Shown: positions 17,396-28,149 of the stretch, one piece after another
Layout of the letters: every line of letters starts with the position of its first letter
Position numbering within the stretch: position 1 is the stretch's first letter
Assembly (NCBI RefSeq): GCF_028682395.1
Contig: NZ_JANHLC010000007.1
Location: 186,001 to 250,000, forward strand
Direction: 5' to 3'
Origin: Pseudomonas putida
Lineage (GTDB): Bacteria > Pseudomonadota > Gammaproteobacteria > Pseudomonadales > Pseudomonadaceae
DNA length: 64,000 bases
The notes under the pieces: model-generated
Told to the model about the DNA's origin: nothing
The model's database searches: none
Seen by the model: the letters and a program-made list of their open reading frames with translations, nothing else
Made by a program: the position numbers and the translations under genes

Positions 17396-17671
17396 CTAGT
17401 CGCGGTAGAACACCTGGACCAGGTGATAGCCGAACTTGCTCTTGATCGGGCCGTGTACGGTGCGCAGCGGTTTTTTGAAGATCACCTGGTCGATGGCCCC
17501 GACCATCTGCCCCGGGCGCACCTCGCCCAAGTCGCCGCCGCGCTTGCCGGACGGGCAGGTGGAATATTTCTTAGCCAGTACATCGAAGGCCTCGCCCTTG
17601 GCGATGCGTTGCTTGAGTTGCTCGGCTTCTTCGGCGGTTTTCACCAGGATATGACGGGCTTGAGCTTTCAT
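17396..17671 (-). CDS. ppiC: Parvulin-type peptidyl-prolyl isomerase PpiC
   Basis: The 91-residue protein lines up along its whole length with E. coli PpiC (ARHILVK, STCPSGKRGGDLGE, FGYHLVQVFYR). It catalyses cis-trans isomerisation of prolyl bonds and is cytoplasmic, without a signal peptide. The ATG at 17671 was chosen; a GTG two codons upstream is possible. It converges with the helicase gene, with only three bases between stops. Confidence 0.93.
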   Translation of the reverse strand: MKAQARHILVKTAEEAEQLKQRIAKGEAFDVLAKKYSTCPSGKRGGDLGEVRPGQMVGAIDQVIFKKPLRTVHGPIKSKFGYHLVQVFYRD

Positions 17672-17729
17672 TGACACGGTACCTTGAGACGTTGCTGCAG
17701 GCGGCGGGGCGCGCGATTATGCCTGAAGA

Positions 17730-20267
17730 TCAGCGCGGTTGGCCGATCATCTGCCGAATCTTGTTGGCCAGGAGATCGATGGAAAACGGCTTGGCGATCA
17801 TGTCCATGCCGGTGTCGAGAAACCCCTGGCGCTCAGCCGCCATCTGCGCGTAGCCCGTCATAAACAGCACCTTGAGCCCGGGCCGCTGTTCGCGGGCGAT
17901 TTCCGCCAGTTGCCGGCCATTCATGCCCGGCAATCCGACATCGGTCACCAGCAGGTCGATGCGTCGCTCGGATTCAAGCAGGGCCAGGGCGCTTTTTGCA
18001 TCGCCGGCCTGATGGGCGTGATAGCCCAGTTCCTCGAGCACATCGAGGACCAGCATGCGCACGGCCGGATCATCCTCCACCAGCAAAACGCTCTCGCCGG
18101 CCTGGGCATAGGGCGCCTCGACGTCGCTGGGCAGGGGCGTTCTGTGCGGGTCTGCCGCGTGATGGCGTGGCAGGTACAGGCACACCCGGGTGCCCTGGCC
18201 CGGCTGGCTCTCGATGGTCACATGGCCGCCGGACTGCTGGGCAAAGCCGTAGATCATCGACAGCCCCAGGCCGGTGCCCTGGCCGATGGGCTTGGTGGTG
18301 AAAAACGGGTCGAAGGCCTTGGCCAGGATCAGGGGGCTCATGCCGGTGCCGTTGTCGCTGACCGACAGCATCACGTAGTCGCCGGCCTTGACCGGCTCCA
18401 GGGTATTGATATCACTGCCGTTGAGGTAGCTGTTGGCCGTTTCCACCCGCAGCACGCCGCCATGGGGCATGGCATCGCGGGCATTGATGACCAGGTTGAG
18501 CAGGGCGTTCTCCAGTTGGCTGGCATCGCTGTTGACCGGCCAGACGTCCTTGCCCAGGCAGACCTTGAGCTCGATATGTTCGCCCTTGGTGCGGCTGAAC
18601 AGTTCTTCGAGCGACTGCACCAGCTGATTGGGCTCCAGGCGCTTGCGGTCCAGCGATTGGCGGCGGGAAAAGGCCAGCAGGCGGTGGGTCAGGGCGGCGG
18701 CACGTTGGGCGGAGGCCACGGCCGCATCGGTGAAACGGCCGATCTCGGCGCTGCGCCCGGCGGCGATATAGCGCTGCATCAGGTCCAGGCTGCCGATGAT
18801 GCCGGTGAGCATGTTGTTGAAGTCGTGGGCGATGCCGCCGGTGAGCTGGCCGACCGCCTCCATCTTCTGGGCATGGCGCAGGGCGTCTTCGGCGCGCGCG
18901 CGTTCCTGCATTTCGCTTTGCAGGCGCAGGTTGGCTTCGGCCAGGGCATGGGTCCGTTCGCCGACCCGTTCCTCCAGGGTCTCATTGAGATTGAGCAGGG
19001 CCTGCTCGGTCTGGCGGCGCTCGGTTTCATCGTTGACGAAGATATAGAAACCATTGGCCGAGCCATCCGGGCCGTAGCGCGGCAGGTATTTCATCAGCGC
19101 GTGGCGGGTACGGCCGTCGCGATGGGCCGAGTCCAGTGCAAAGGTGCAGGGCTTGCCGGCCAGGGCGGCGGCGATGTAGTCGGCCCGGGTGGCGTAGGCC
19201 GCATCGCCGAGGACTTCGCGAATGCTTTTGCCGTACAGCTCCTGGGGCGTCTTGCCGTACCAGTCGAGATAGGCGCTGTTGTTCAGGCGAAACCGCTCCT
19301 CGTGATCGACATAGCCGATCAGCACCGGCATGGCGTTGATGATCAGTTGCAGCTCGGTCTGGCTCTGGCGCAGGGCCTGCTCGGTGGTTTTGCGCTCGCT
19401 GATATCCAGCGCCGCGCCGAGGAAGCGCGAGGGTTTGCCGTGGGCGTTCTTGTAGCAGCGACCGCGCGCGAACATCCAGCGCACCTGGCCGTCGGGGCGC
19501 TGCAGACGATATTCCTCGGCGTATTCGCGGCCGTGGGTGATGCAATCTCTGATGCTGCGCGCGACCATGCCGCGATCATCCGGGTGGATCCCCAGCAAGT
19601 AGTCGCTGATGGGCAGGGCCTCGGCCTGCAGCGGGTCGATCCCGTGCATCTGGGCAAAGCTGGCATCGGCGATAAAGCGGTCTTCGATAATGTCCCAGTC
19701 CCAGGTGCCCATGGAACCGGTGGCTGCGACCGCTAGTTGCAGGCGTTCCTCGATGGCGTGTCGGGCCTTGGCGCTGGCGTCGGAGCGCTGTTGCAGTTCC
19801 GAGGTGATGCGCCGGCGTTCGTTGGTTTCGATGGCGGTGACCAGCACGCCGGCCACCTGCGCGCTTTCGTCGCGGACCGGGCTGTAGGTCAGGTCCAGGA
19901 ACAGCTCGTAGGTTTGCCCGTCGCGTTGCAGGATAAAGCGCTGTTCGCTGTAGCTGCGCACCTGGCCCTGGAACACCGCCTGGTAGATCGGGTCGGTGAA
20001 GGCCTTGAGTTCCGGCCAGCTCAGGTCCGCGTCCTGGCCAAAGGCGTGGGGATGCTTGTCGCCGATCAGGCGGGCAAAGCCGTCGTTATAGAGTTGGGTC
20101 AGCTGCGGGCCCCAGAGCAGGAGCATCGGCATGGGCGAGTGGATCACGATGTCCACCGCCGTGCGCAGGCTTTGCGGCCATTGGGTGGCAGCGCCCAGGG
20201 GGCCATTGGCCCAGGCTCGGCGGGCAAGCAGGCTGGCGGTGCTGTCGCCGGCGGGAGGTAGAGTCAT
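17730..20267 (-). CDS. PAS-domain hybrid sensor histidine kinase/response regulator
   Basis: This 845-residue soluble kinase has no clear membrane helices. Three PAS-like segments occupy about 30-155, 175-295 and 310-420, followed by a coiled coil. A HisKA box (GGIAHDFNNML) has phospho-His near 479. The HATPase has NARDAM, DNGTGM and GTGLGLSM boxes. A C-terminal receiver has its phospho-Asp in VTDVGLPG near 775. The order implies intramolecular His-to-Asp transfer. No output regulator is encoded next door, so the partner is not apparent. It is divergent from the PilU-like gene, with about 125 bp between. Confidence 0.9.
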   Translation of the reverse strand: MTLPPAGDSTASLLARRAWANGPLGAATQWPQSLRTAVDIVIHSPMPMLLLWGPQLTQLYNDGFARLIGDKHPHAFGQDADLSWPELKAFTDPIYQAVFQGQVRSYSEQRFILQRDGQTYELFLDLTYSPVRDESAQVAGVLVTAIETNERRRITSELQQRSDASAKARHAIEERLQLAVAATGSMGTWDWDIIEDRFIADASFAQMHGIDPLQAEALPISDYLLGIHPDDRGMVARSIRDCITHGREYAEEYRLQRPDGQVRWMFARGRCYKNAHGKPSRFLGAALDISERKTTEQALRQSQTELQLIINAMPVLIGYVDHEERFRLNNSAYLDWYGKTPQELYGKSIREVLGDAAYATRADYIAAALAGKPCTFALDSAHRDGRTRHALMKYLPRYGPDGSANGFYIFVNDETERRQTEQALLNLNETLEERVGERTHALAEANLRLQSEMQERARAEDALRHAQKMEAVGQLTGGIAHDFNNMLTGIIGSLDLMQRYIAAGRSAEIGRFTDAAVASAQRAAALTHRLLAFSRRQSLDRKRLEPNQLVQSLEELFSRTKGEHIELKVCLGKDVWPVNSDASQLENALLNLVINARDAMPHGGVLRVETANSYLNGSDINTLEPVKAGDYVMLSVSDNGTGMSPLILAKAFDPFFTTKPIGQGTGLGLSMIYGFAQQSGGHVTIESQPGQGTRVCLYLPRHHAADPHRTPLPSDVEAPYAQAGESVLLVEDDPAVRMLVLDVLEELGYHAHQAGDAKSALALLESERRIDLLVTDVGLPGMNGRQLAEIAREQRPGLKVLFMTGYAQMAAERQGFLDTGMDMIAKPFSIDLLANKIRQMIGQPR

Positions 20268-20393
20268 CTAGCGGTCCTGAGCGTGAAGCTTTGAATTGCG
20301 CCTGGGTTCAATATCATAGAGGCTTGCGGGACCCAGCACAGCCGTAGCCATGCCCGGTTATCCCATTCGACTGTTTTACGGACGTTTTTTTCT

Positions 20394-21560
20394 ATGGAAA
20401 TTCATGCGCTATTGAGGATCCTGGCCAGCCAGGACGGTTCGGATCTGTACCTGTCGACCGGCGCGCCGCCCTGTGCCAAGTTCAATGGCGTGCTCAAGCC
20501 CCTGGGCAGCGAAGCCCTGAAGATCGGCGAGGTAGCGGCCATTGCCGAGGGCATCATGGACAACGAACAGCGTCTGCAGTTCGAACGTGACCTGGAAATG
20601 AACCTGGCGATTTCCTTGTCCGGGGTCGGGCGGTTCCGGATCAATATCTTCAAACAGCGCAATGAAGTGTCCATCGTCGCGCGCAATATCAAGCTGGAAA
20701 TTCCCCGTTTCGAGGACCTCAAGCTGCCGCCGGTCCTGCTCGACGTGGTGATGGAAAAGCGCGGCCTGATCCTCTTTATCGGCGCCACCGCCTCGGGCAA
20801 GTCGACCTCCCTGGCGGCGCTGATCGACTACCGCAACCGCCACAGCAGCGGGCATATCATCACCATCGAGGACCCGGTTGAGTACATTCACCGGCACAAG
20901 AAATCGATCATCAACCAGCGAGAAGTGGGGGTCGACACCCGTAGCTTCCACGCCGCGCTGAAAAACACGCTGCGCCAGGCCCCGGACGTGATCCTGATCG
21001 GCGAGATCCGCGACCGCGAGACCATGGAGCATGCCCTGGCCTTTGCCGACACCGGGCACCTGGCCATTTCGACCCTGCACGCGAACAACGCGAACCAGGC
21101 GCTGGACCGGATCATCAACTTTTTCCCGGAGGAGCGGCGTGCGCAGTTGCTCAATGACCTGGGTAACAACCTCCAGGCCTTTGTCTCCCAGCGGCTGGTC
21201 AAGAGCCTGGACGGCAAGCGCCGGGCCGCCGTGGAAGTGATGATGGGCACGCCGACCATTCGTGACTTCATCAAGCGCAACGAGTTCGACGAGCTCAAGG
21301 GCATCATGGAGAAATCCGTCAGCCAGGGCATGCAGACCTTCGACAGCGCCCTGTACGACCTGGTGGTCGAGGGCGCGATCGACGAAGAGGAAGCCCTGAA
21401 GAACGCCGATTCGGTCAACAACCTGCGCTTGCGCCTCAAGCTGCACCATGACGGCGCCATCACCGCCCAGCCAACGGTTGCACCTGCCGCACCGGTGGCG
21501 GCCAGTGAAGTCGATATGAAGGACTGGGGGCTGGTTGACGATGGCGACAGCCCGACTTAA
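20394..21560 (+). CDS. PilT/PilU-family type IV pilus ATPase, stand-alone
   Basis: This 388-residue hexameric-type motor ATPase has Walker A GATASGKST near 132, an Asp box (IITIEDPVEYIH), a Walker B-like LIGEIRDRETM, and the DTGHLAISTLHANNA box. Overall it matches P. aeruginosa PilU more closely than PilT, but it is not next to pilT or other pilus genes here, so it is probably a paralogue assisting retraction. The C-terminal tail beyond about 350 is Ala/Pro-rich. The ribosome site is weak. Confidence 0.85.
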   Translation: MEIHALLRILASQDGSDLYLSTGAPPCAKFNGVLKPLGSEALKIGEVAAIAEGIMDNEQRLQFERDLEMNLAISLSGVGRFRINIFKQRNEVSIVARNIKLEIPRFEDLKLPPVLLDVVMEKRGLILFIGATASGKSTSLAALIDYRNRHSSGHIITIEDPVEYIHRHKKSIINQREVGVDTRSFHAALKNTLRQAPDVILIGEIRDRETMEHALAFADTGHLAISTLHANNANQALDRIINFFPEERRAQLLNDLGNNLQAFVSQRLVKSLDGKRRAAVEVMMGTPTIRDFIKRNEFDELKGIMEKSVSQGMQTFDSALYDLVVEGAIDEEEALKNADSVNNLRLRLKLHHDGAITAQPTVAPAAPVAASEVDMKDWGLVDDGDSPT

Positions 21561-21576
21561 GGAATAACCCGCTGCC

Positions 21577-22371
21577 ATGGCTCACGCCGCTCCGCCCGAC
21601 TTTGCCGCGCTTGTCGTGCCTGTGCAGCCACTGGCGCGGACTTACCCGCGCGGCTGGCTGATCGAACCCCATCAGCATGACTGGGGGCAGTTGCTCTACG
21701 GCATCAGCGGGGTGATGTGGGTCGAGACGCCGCAGCAAGCCTGGGTGGTGCCGCCGCAGCGGGCGGTCTGGCTGCCGCCGGGGGTCGAGCATGGCATCCG
21801 GGTGATTGCCGAATTGCAGATGCGCAATATCTACCTGCGCCCGGCGCTGGCAGCGACTCTGCAATCGCAGGTCCAGGTGATCGAGGTCGATGGCCTGTTG
21901 CGCGAACTGATTGTGGCCCTGGTGGCGCAAGAGCAGGACGCCGATCCCGCGTATTACCAGGCCCTGGCCGAATTGACCGTGCTGCAACTGCGTCGCGCGC
22001 CCCGCAGCCAACTGCGGGTGCCGTTGCCCGATGGCTCGGACCGGCGGCTACTCAGCCTGTGCCGTGCGGTGATGGCCCAGCCCTCGCTGGCGATCGCCTT
22101 CGAGCAGCACGCGCTCGATGCCGGGGCCAGCGTGCGGACCCTGACGCGGCTGTTCCAGAGCCAATTGGGGATGGGCTTCGCCCAGTGGAGTCGGCAGGTG
22201 CAACTGGCCATGGCCCTGGGCGGGTTGATCGAGGGGCGGGCCGTCAGTGCTATCGCCCACGACCTGGGCTACTCGCCAAGCAGTTTCAGCGACATGTTCC
22301 GCCGTGAACTGGGCCATTCGCCCTCGTACTACCTGGAGTATCCGGGCGCAGCGCACAGGGTTGGCCGATAG
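21577..22371 (+). CDS. AraC-family regulator with N-terminal cupin domain
   Basis: This 264-residue protein has an N-terminal cupin sensor (about 10-100, with HQHDWGQLLYG) and two C-terminal helix-turn-helix motifs (about 160-255, ending SPSSFSDMFRRELGHSPSYY). The layout resembles NimR and related regulators that often repress a neighbouring transporter or reductase gene. It begins 17 nt after the PilU-like stop, but a functional link there is unlikely. The oxidoreductase gene 84 bp downstream is the more likely target. Confidence 0.85.
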   Translation: MAHAAPPDFAALVVPVQPLARTYPRGWLIEPHQHDWGQLLYGISGVMWVETPQQAWVVPPQRAVWLPPGVEHGIRVIAELQMRNIYLRPALAATLQSQVQVIEVDGLLRELIVALVAQEQDADPAYYQALAELTVLQLRRAPRSQLRVPLPDGSDRRLLSLCRAVMAQPSLAIAFEQHALDAGASVRTLTRLFQSQLGMGFAQWSRQVQLAMALGGLIEGRAVSAIAHDLGYSPSSFSDMFRRELGHSPSYYLEYPGAAHRVGR

Positions 22372-22454
22372 GCTGAAGTCTTTGGCCGATGCCCCTGGAT
22401 GCTCGGCCATAGACTGGCGCTCTCTGCTGAAACCTTCGATGGAGTGCCCTGTTG

Positions 22455-23414
22455 ATGAAAGCCCTGCAATTCTCCCGGACCGGCGACCTGGCGGCCTTGA
22501 ACTATGTTGAAGTGCCCCAGCCGGAGGCGGCTGCCGGCCAGGTGCTGGTGGCCGTCAAGGCCGCCGGCCTCAACCCCAGCGATGTCAAGAATGTGCTCGG
22601 GCGTTTTCCCTACACCACGCTGCCGCGTATTCCTGGTCGGGATTTTGCCGGAGTCGTCGTCCAGGGCCCCGAGCATCTGCTGGGCCAGGCGGTTTGGGGC
22701 ACCGGCAGCGACCTGGGTTTTACCGGTGACGGCTCCCATGCGGCCTACCTGACGTTGCCGGCCGACGGCGTCGCGCTCAAGCCGGCGTCGCTGAGCTTTG
22801 CCCAGGCCGCGAGCCTGGGGGTGCCCTATACCACCGCCTGGGATGCGCTGGAGCGTAGCCAGGTTGGTCCCGGCACCACCTTGCTGGTGATTGGCGCCAA
22901 TGGCGCGGTGGGCCGGGCGGCCCTGGCCCTGGCGCAGATCCGCGGGGCGCGGGTACTGGCGGCGGTGCGTCGCCCTGAACAGGCGCAGGCCTTGCAAGCC
23001 TGCGGGTACTCGGTGATCGAGTTGCAGGCCCCCGAGGCGCTGGGCGAGCAGGTGTCGAGCGTGTTCCCCGGTGGGGCGCAGGTGGTGTTCGATACCACGG
23101 GGCACTGGCTGCCGGCAGCGGTCTCGGCCCTGGCGGTGTTTGGGCGGATCGCGATCATTGCAGCGCCCCTGGACGGTCATGTGCAGTTGCCGGCCCTGGG
23201 TCTCTACCGTAAGGGCGGCGCGTTGATCGGCACCAATACGCTGCTGTACAACTGCGCCGCGTGTGCGCGGATGTTGGAGCAGTTCGGCGGCTATTTTGAC
23301 CGTGGCCTGCTGCCGCTGCCGAACGGCCTGGTGGAGTCGCCTCTGGCCGACGGTCCAGCGCGTTATGCCGAAGTCGACCGCGGTGCCAGCGCCAAGGTCA
23401 TCCTGGTGCCGTGA
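22455..23414 (+). CDS. Zinc-binding-type MDR oxidoreductase (quinone oxidoreductase-like)
   Basis: The 319-residue medium-chain dehydrogenase family protein has a GroES-like N-terminal domain (GRDFAGVVVQG) and a Rossmann domain with the NADPH-binding VIGANGAVGRAAL motif at about 150. It lacks the catalytic zinc ligands, as expected for the quinone-reductase branch. The ATG at 22455 is preceded by GGAG. The electron acceptor is unknown. It probably responds to the upstream cupin-AraC regulator. Confidence 0.82.
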   Translation: MKALQFSRTGDLAALNYVEVPQPEAAAGQVLVAVKAAGLNPSDVKNVLGRFPYTTLPRIPGRDFAGVVVQGPEHLLGQAVWGTGSDLGFTGDGSHAAYLTLPADGVALKPASLSFAQAASLGVPYTTAWDALERSQVGPGTTLLVIGANGAVGRAALALAQIRGARVLAAVRRPEQAQALQACGYSVIELQAPEALGEQVSSVFPGGAQVVFDTTGHWLPAAVSALAVFGRIAIIAAPLDGHVQLPALGLYRKGGALIGTNTLLYNCAACARMLEQFGGYFDRGLLPLPNGLVESPLADGPARYAEVDRGASAKVILVP

Positions 23415-23524
23415 TGACGGGCGGTGCAGGCGCGACCGCCGGCCCTGGGCTAAACCTTTGAATACACCGGCCGTGCGCGATCTCGCACGGCCTGGTTATT
23501 CACTGGCCGCCAGGAGACAACACC

Positions 23525-23950
23525 GTGCGCTTCATGATCATCATCAAGGCCAGCCCGGAGTCCGAGGCCGGGCAATTACCCAGCCAGGCGTTGCTGAGCG
23601 CCATGGGGGCCTATAACGAGGAACTCGCCAAGGCGGGAGTGATCCTGGCAGGCGAAGGCTTGCAGCCCAGCTCGCGGGGCGCGCGAGTGCATTTTTCCGG
23701 GAGTCGACGCCATGTCACTCACGGCCCCTTCAGCAATGCCGGCACCTTGGTCGCGGGGTTCTGGATCTTTAACGTGGCTTCGTTGCAGGAAGCCATCGAC
23801 TGGGTGCTGCGCTGCCCGAATCCGATGGTCGGCGATGCCGAAATCGAGATTCGGCCGCTATTCGAAGCCGAGGATTTCGGCGAGCACCTGACCCCTGAAC
23901 TGCGTGAACAGGAAGCCCGCCTGCGTGCCGGCCTGGCCGCAAAACCCTGA
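23525..23950 (+). CDS. YciI/DGPF-family protein
   Basis: The 141-residue protein matches the YCII-related (DGPF) family: MRFMIIIKAS start, a central VTHGPFSNAGTLVAGFWIF stretch and a helical end. It uses GTG with GGAG upstream. Such proteins resemble muconolactone isomerase-like ferredoxin folds and are often encoded beside ECF sigma factors or glyoxalase-like proteins. The VOC gene follows by 22 bp, forming a small operon. The specific reaction is unknown. Confidence 0.85.
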   Translation: MRFMIIIKASPESEAGQLPSQALLSAMGAYNEELAKAGVILAGEGLQPSSRGARVHFSGSRRHVTHGPFSNAGTLVAGFWIFNVASLQEAIDWVLRCPNPMVGDAEIEIRPLFEAEDFGEHLTPELREQEARLRAGLAAKP

Positions 23951-23972
23951 CCGCCTGCCGAGGAGTCATGCC

Positions 23973-24377
23973 ATGAAAATCAACCCCTACTTGGTCTTCA
24001 GCGGCGACTGTGAAGCCGCTTTTCGTCTTTATGCCGAGGCCCTGGGTGGCAAGCTCGATCTGCTGAAGACCTTTGGCGAAAGCCCGGCCTGCGCCGATAT
24101 CCCTGCGCACTATCGCGACAAGATCATGCACGTACACCTGAGCCTGGGCGACCAGGCGCTGATGGGCTCGGACTGCCCGCCGGGGGTGCCTACCGGCCCG
24201 ATGCAGGGCTGCTCGATTTCGGTCAATGTTGCCAGCGTGGCCGAGGCCGACCGGGTGTTTGCCGCGCTGTCCGAAGGTGGCGAAGTGCGCATGCCGCTGG
24301 ACAAGACCTTTTGGGCCCAGCGTTTTGGCATGTGTGTCGATCGTTTCGGCGTTTCGTGGATGGTCAACTGCGAGTAA
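23973..24377 (+). CDS. VOC-superfamily PhnB-like protein
   Basis: The 134-residue protein has one vicinal-oxygen-chelate fold of the PhnB/YjdN type (NPYLVFSGDCEAAFRLYAEA, then FGMCVDRFGVSWMVN). The ATG has GAGGAG upstream. It forms a pair with the YciI-like gene. It probably binds a small metabolite; no catalytic assignment is possible from the sequence. Confidence 0.87.
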   Translation: MKINPYLVFSGDCEAAFRLYAEALGGKLDLLKTFGESPACADIPAHYRDKIMHVHLSLGDQALMGSDCPPGVPTGPMQGCSISVNVASVAEADRVFAALSEGGEVRMPLDKTFWAQRFGMCVDRFGVSWMVNCE

Positions 24378-24389
24378 GGCCCGGCGCGC

Positions 24390-25109
24390 TCAAGGCTGGC
24401 GCGACAACACGTCGCCGATGCTACGCCGCCGCGCATGCAGTTCACTGGCGCGGATCAACTGCTCCAGGTTTTCCTGGGTGATATCGATGAACTCGGGCAT
24501 CTGCGCCAGGGCCTTTTCCAGGTCCTGGGCGGTGATGCCAGCGGGATCGCCAGGTGCTGGGTCGCTGATAAAGGTCGCGGCCGGTTCGAGGTGGACCTTG
24601 GGGTAGGGCACGCGTGTCAGGTTGTTGTAGGCCAGCGCACAGAGCAGCATGATCAGCGCCGCGAGCATCACCGGCGCCACGGCCAGCCAACCCATGCCGA
24701 GTAGCGAGGGTTCGCCCATCACCAGGATCAGGGTTAGCGCGGCGGCGGGTGGATGCAGGCAGCGCAGCAGGCACATCAGTGGCAGGGCAATGGCAATGGC
24801 CAGGCACGCCGTGGCCAGGGAATGACCGAGCAGGCTGACCAGCAGCAGCGAGACCAGCGTCGCACACAGGTAGCTGCCAAGGATCGACCAGGGTTGCGCC
24901 AGATTGCCCGATGACACCGCGAACAGCAGTACCGCCGAAGCGCCCAGCGGCCCGACCAGGTGCAGGGCCAGGGGCATATCAAAGACTTGTGCGCAGAGCC
25001 AGACACTCAGGAATGTTGCCAGGGCACCACCGATGGCGGCGCGGGCCCATTCGGCGGGACGGGTGTTAGTGGGGGTGGGCGTAAGGCGGGTGAGCCAGCG
25101 AGCAGGCAT
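24390..25109 (-). CDS. HPP-family integral membrane protein
   Basis: The protein is 239 residues, with four to five transmembrane helices at about 25-45, 50-70, 75-105 and 125-150. The signature CLHPPAAALTL gives the HPP family its name. Some members transport nitrite, at least in plants. The cytosolic C-terminal ~70 residues are charged. I moved the start to the ATG at 25109 because the upstream alternative is TTG. It converges with the VOC gene and lies downstream of the large terminator-like element. Confidence 0.85.
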   Translation of the reverse strand: MPARWLTRLTPTPTNTRPAEWARAAIGGALATFLSVWLCAQVFDMPLALHLVGPLGASAVLLFAVSSGNLAQPWSILGSYLCATLVSLLLVSLLGHSLATACLAIAIALPLMCLLRCLHPPAAALTLILVMGEPSLLGMGWLAVAPVMLAALIMLLCALAYNNLTRVPYPKVHLEPAATFISDPAPGDPAGITAQDLEKALAQMPEFIDITQENLEQLIRASELHARRRSIGDVLSRQP

Positions 25110-25140
25110 GGGCAAAGGCGATCCAGAGCTATTTGACGGT

Positions 25141-25225
25141 AAAAAAAAGGGCTCGGCTGGTAGACCAGCAAGCCCTTGAAGGTTCCTACATTTGGGGGAG
25201 GAACCGACACAGTGTGCCGAGCCCT
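25141..25225 (-). terminator. Branched, structured terminator or 3'-end RNA element
   Basis: On the minus strand a perfect 10-bp outer stem (AGGGCTCGGC with GCCGAGCCCT) encloses a GGTTCCT/AGGAACC hairpin, a small ACAC/GTGT hairpin and a GCTGGT/ACCAGC hairpin. It ends in eight U. The last hairpin can alternatively pair AGGGCT with AGCCCT. The position, 90 bp after the acetoacetyl-CoA synthetase stop, fits a terminator for that operon. The multi-stem form also fits a stable small RNA. Confidence 0.7.
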
Positions 25226-25314
25226 CAAGGCCCTGACAAATTAATAATAATGCTGCTTTGATGCATTTATTTTGATGTTAAAGCGCATTTCCTGGGAGTG
25301 TCGGTGGTTGCGGA

Positions 25315-27273
<1,959 letters not shown>

Positions 27274-27356
27274 AGGGTTGGCCTCCCTTGATTATTACTG
27301 TTCGCGCCAGCGGTGCTTCCTGCGCTCGAAGGCTGGCAGGAAGCCGGTGTGTCCGG

Positions 27357-28139
27357 TTACTGGGCCAGCCAGCCCCCGTCGATATTCCAGGCGGCGCCGC
27401 GCACCTGGCTCGCACCTTCGCTGCACAGAAACAGTACCAGTTCGCCGAGCTGCTCGGGCGTGACAAATGCCAGCGAGGGCTGTTTTTCCGCAAGCAGGTC
27501 GTGTTGCGCCTGTTGCGGGTCCACGCCATTGGCGATGCGTTCGTCGATCTGCTTCTGCACCAGGGGCGTCAGCACCCAGCCCGGGCAGATGGCATTGCAG
27601 GTCACGTTGCTGGTGGCGGTTTCCAGGCCGATCACCTTGGTCAGGCCAATCACCCCATGCTTGGCCGCGACATAGGCGGCCTTGCCTACTGAGCCGACCT
27701 GGCCGTGGACCGAAGCGATATTGACGATTCGCCCCCAGTTGCGTTCGCGCATGGCCGGCAGGGCCAGGCGGCTGGTATGGAACACCGACGACAGGTTGAG
27801 CGCCATGATCGCGTCCCAGCGCTCCACCGGGAACGCCTCCACGGGGGCGACATGCTGGATGCCGGCGTTGTTGACCAGGATATCGACGCCGCCGAACTCG
27901 CGGGCCGCATAGTCGAACAAGTCAGCGATGTGCGTCGGGTCACTCAGGTCGGCCGGGTGATAACCGACTCTGGCCGTGGTGTCGGTGCGGGCCGCTTCGA
28001 CTTCGGCGATCGCCGCCTGGGCATCGCCAAAGCCGTTGAGGATCAACTGTGCGCCGGCCCGGGCCAGGCCCAGGGCGATCCCCAGGCCAATACCGCTGGT
28101 GGATCCGGTGACCAGGGCGGTTTTACCGTGCAGATTCAT
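27357..28139 (-). CDS. bdhA: 3-Hydroxybutyrate dehydrogenase
   Basis: The 260-residue short-chain dehydrogenase has the cofactor motif TGSTSGIG, NNAGIQHV and a YVAAKHG catalytic Tyr/Lys pair near 155. It matches D-3-hydroxybutyrate dehydrogenases along its length. It oxidises 3-hydroxybutyrate to acetoacetate with NAD. The start is MNLHGKTAL, with GGAG upstream; an earlier in-frame start would overlap the permease gene. It starts 10 bp after the permease stop, in the hydroxybutyrate operon. Confidence 0.92.
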   Translation of the reverse strand: MNLHGKTALVTGSTSGIGLGIALGLARAGAQLILNGFGDAQAAIAEVEAARTDTTARVGYHPADLSDPTHIADLFDYAAREFGGVDILVNNAGIQHVAPVEAFPVERWDAIMALNLSSVFHTSRLALPAMRERNWGRIVNIASVHGQVGSVGKAAYVAAKHGVIGLTKVIGLETATSNVTCNAICPGWVLTPLVQKQIDERIANGVDPQQAQHDLLAEKQPSLAFVTPEQLGELVLFLCSEGASQVRGAAWNIDGGWLAQ

Positions 28140-28149
28140 GGGCGACTCC

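Noticed and set aside
17739..19736. 665-codon frame antisense to the hybrid kinase
   Set aside because: Shadow frame; the kinase on the other strand has all its catalytic motifs.
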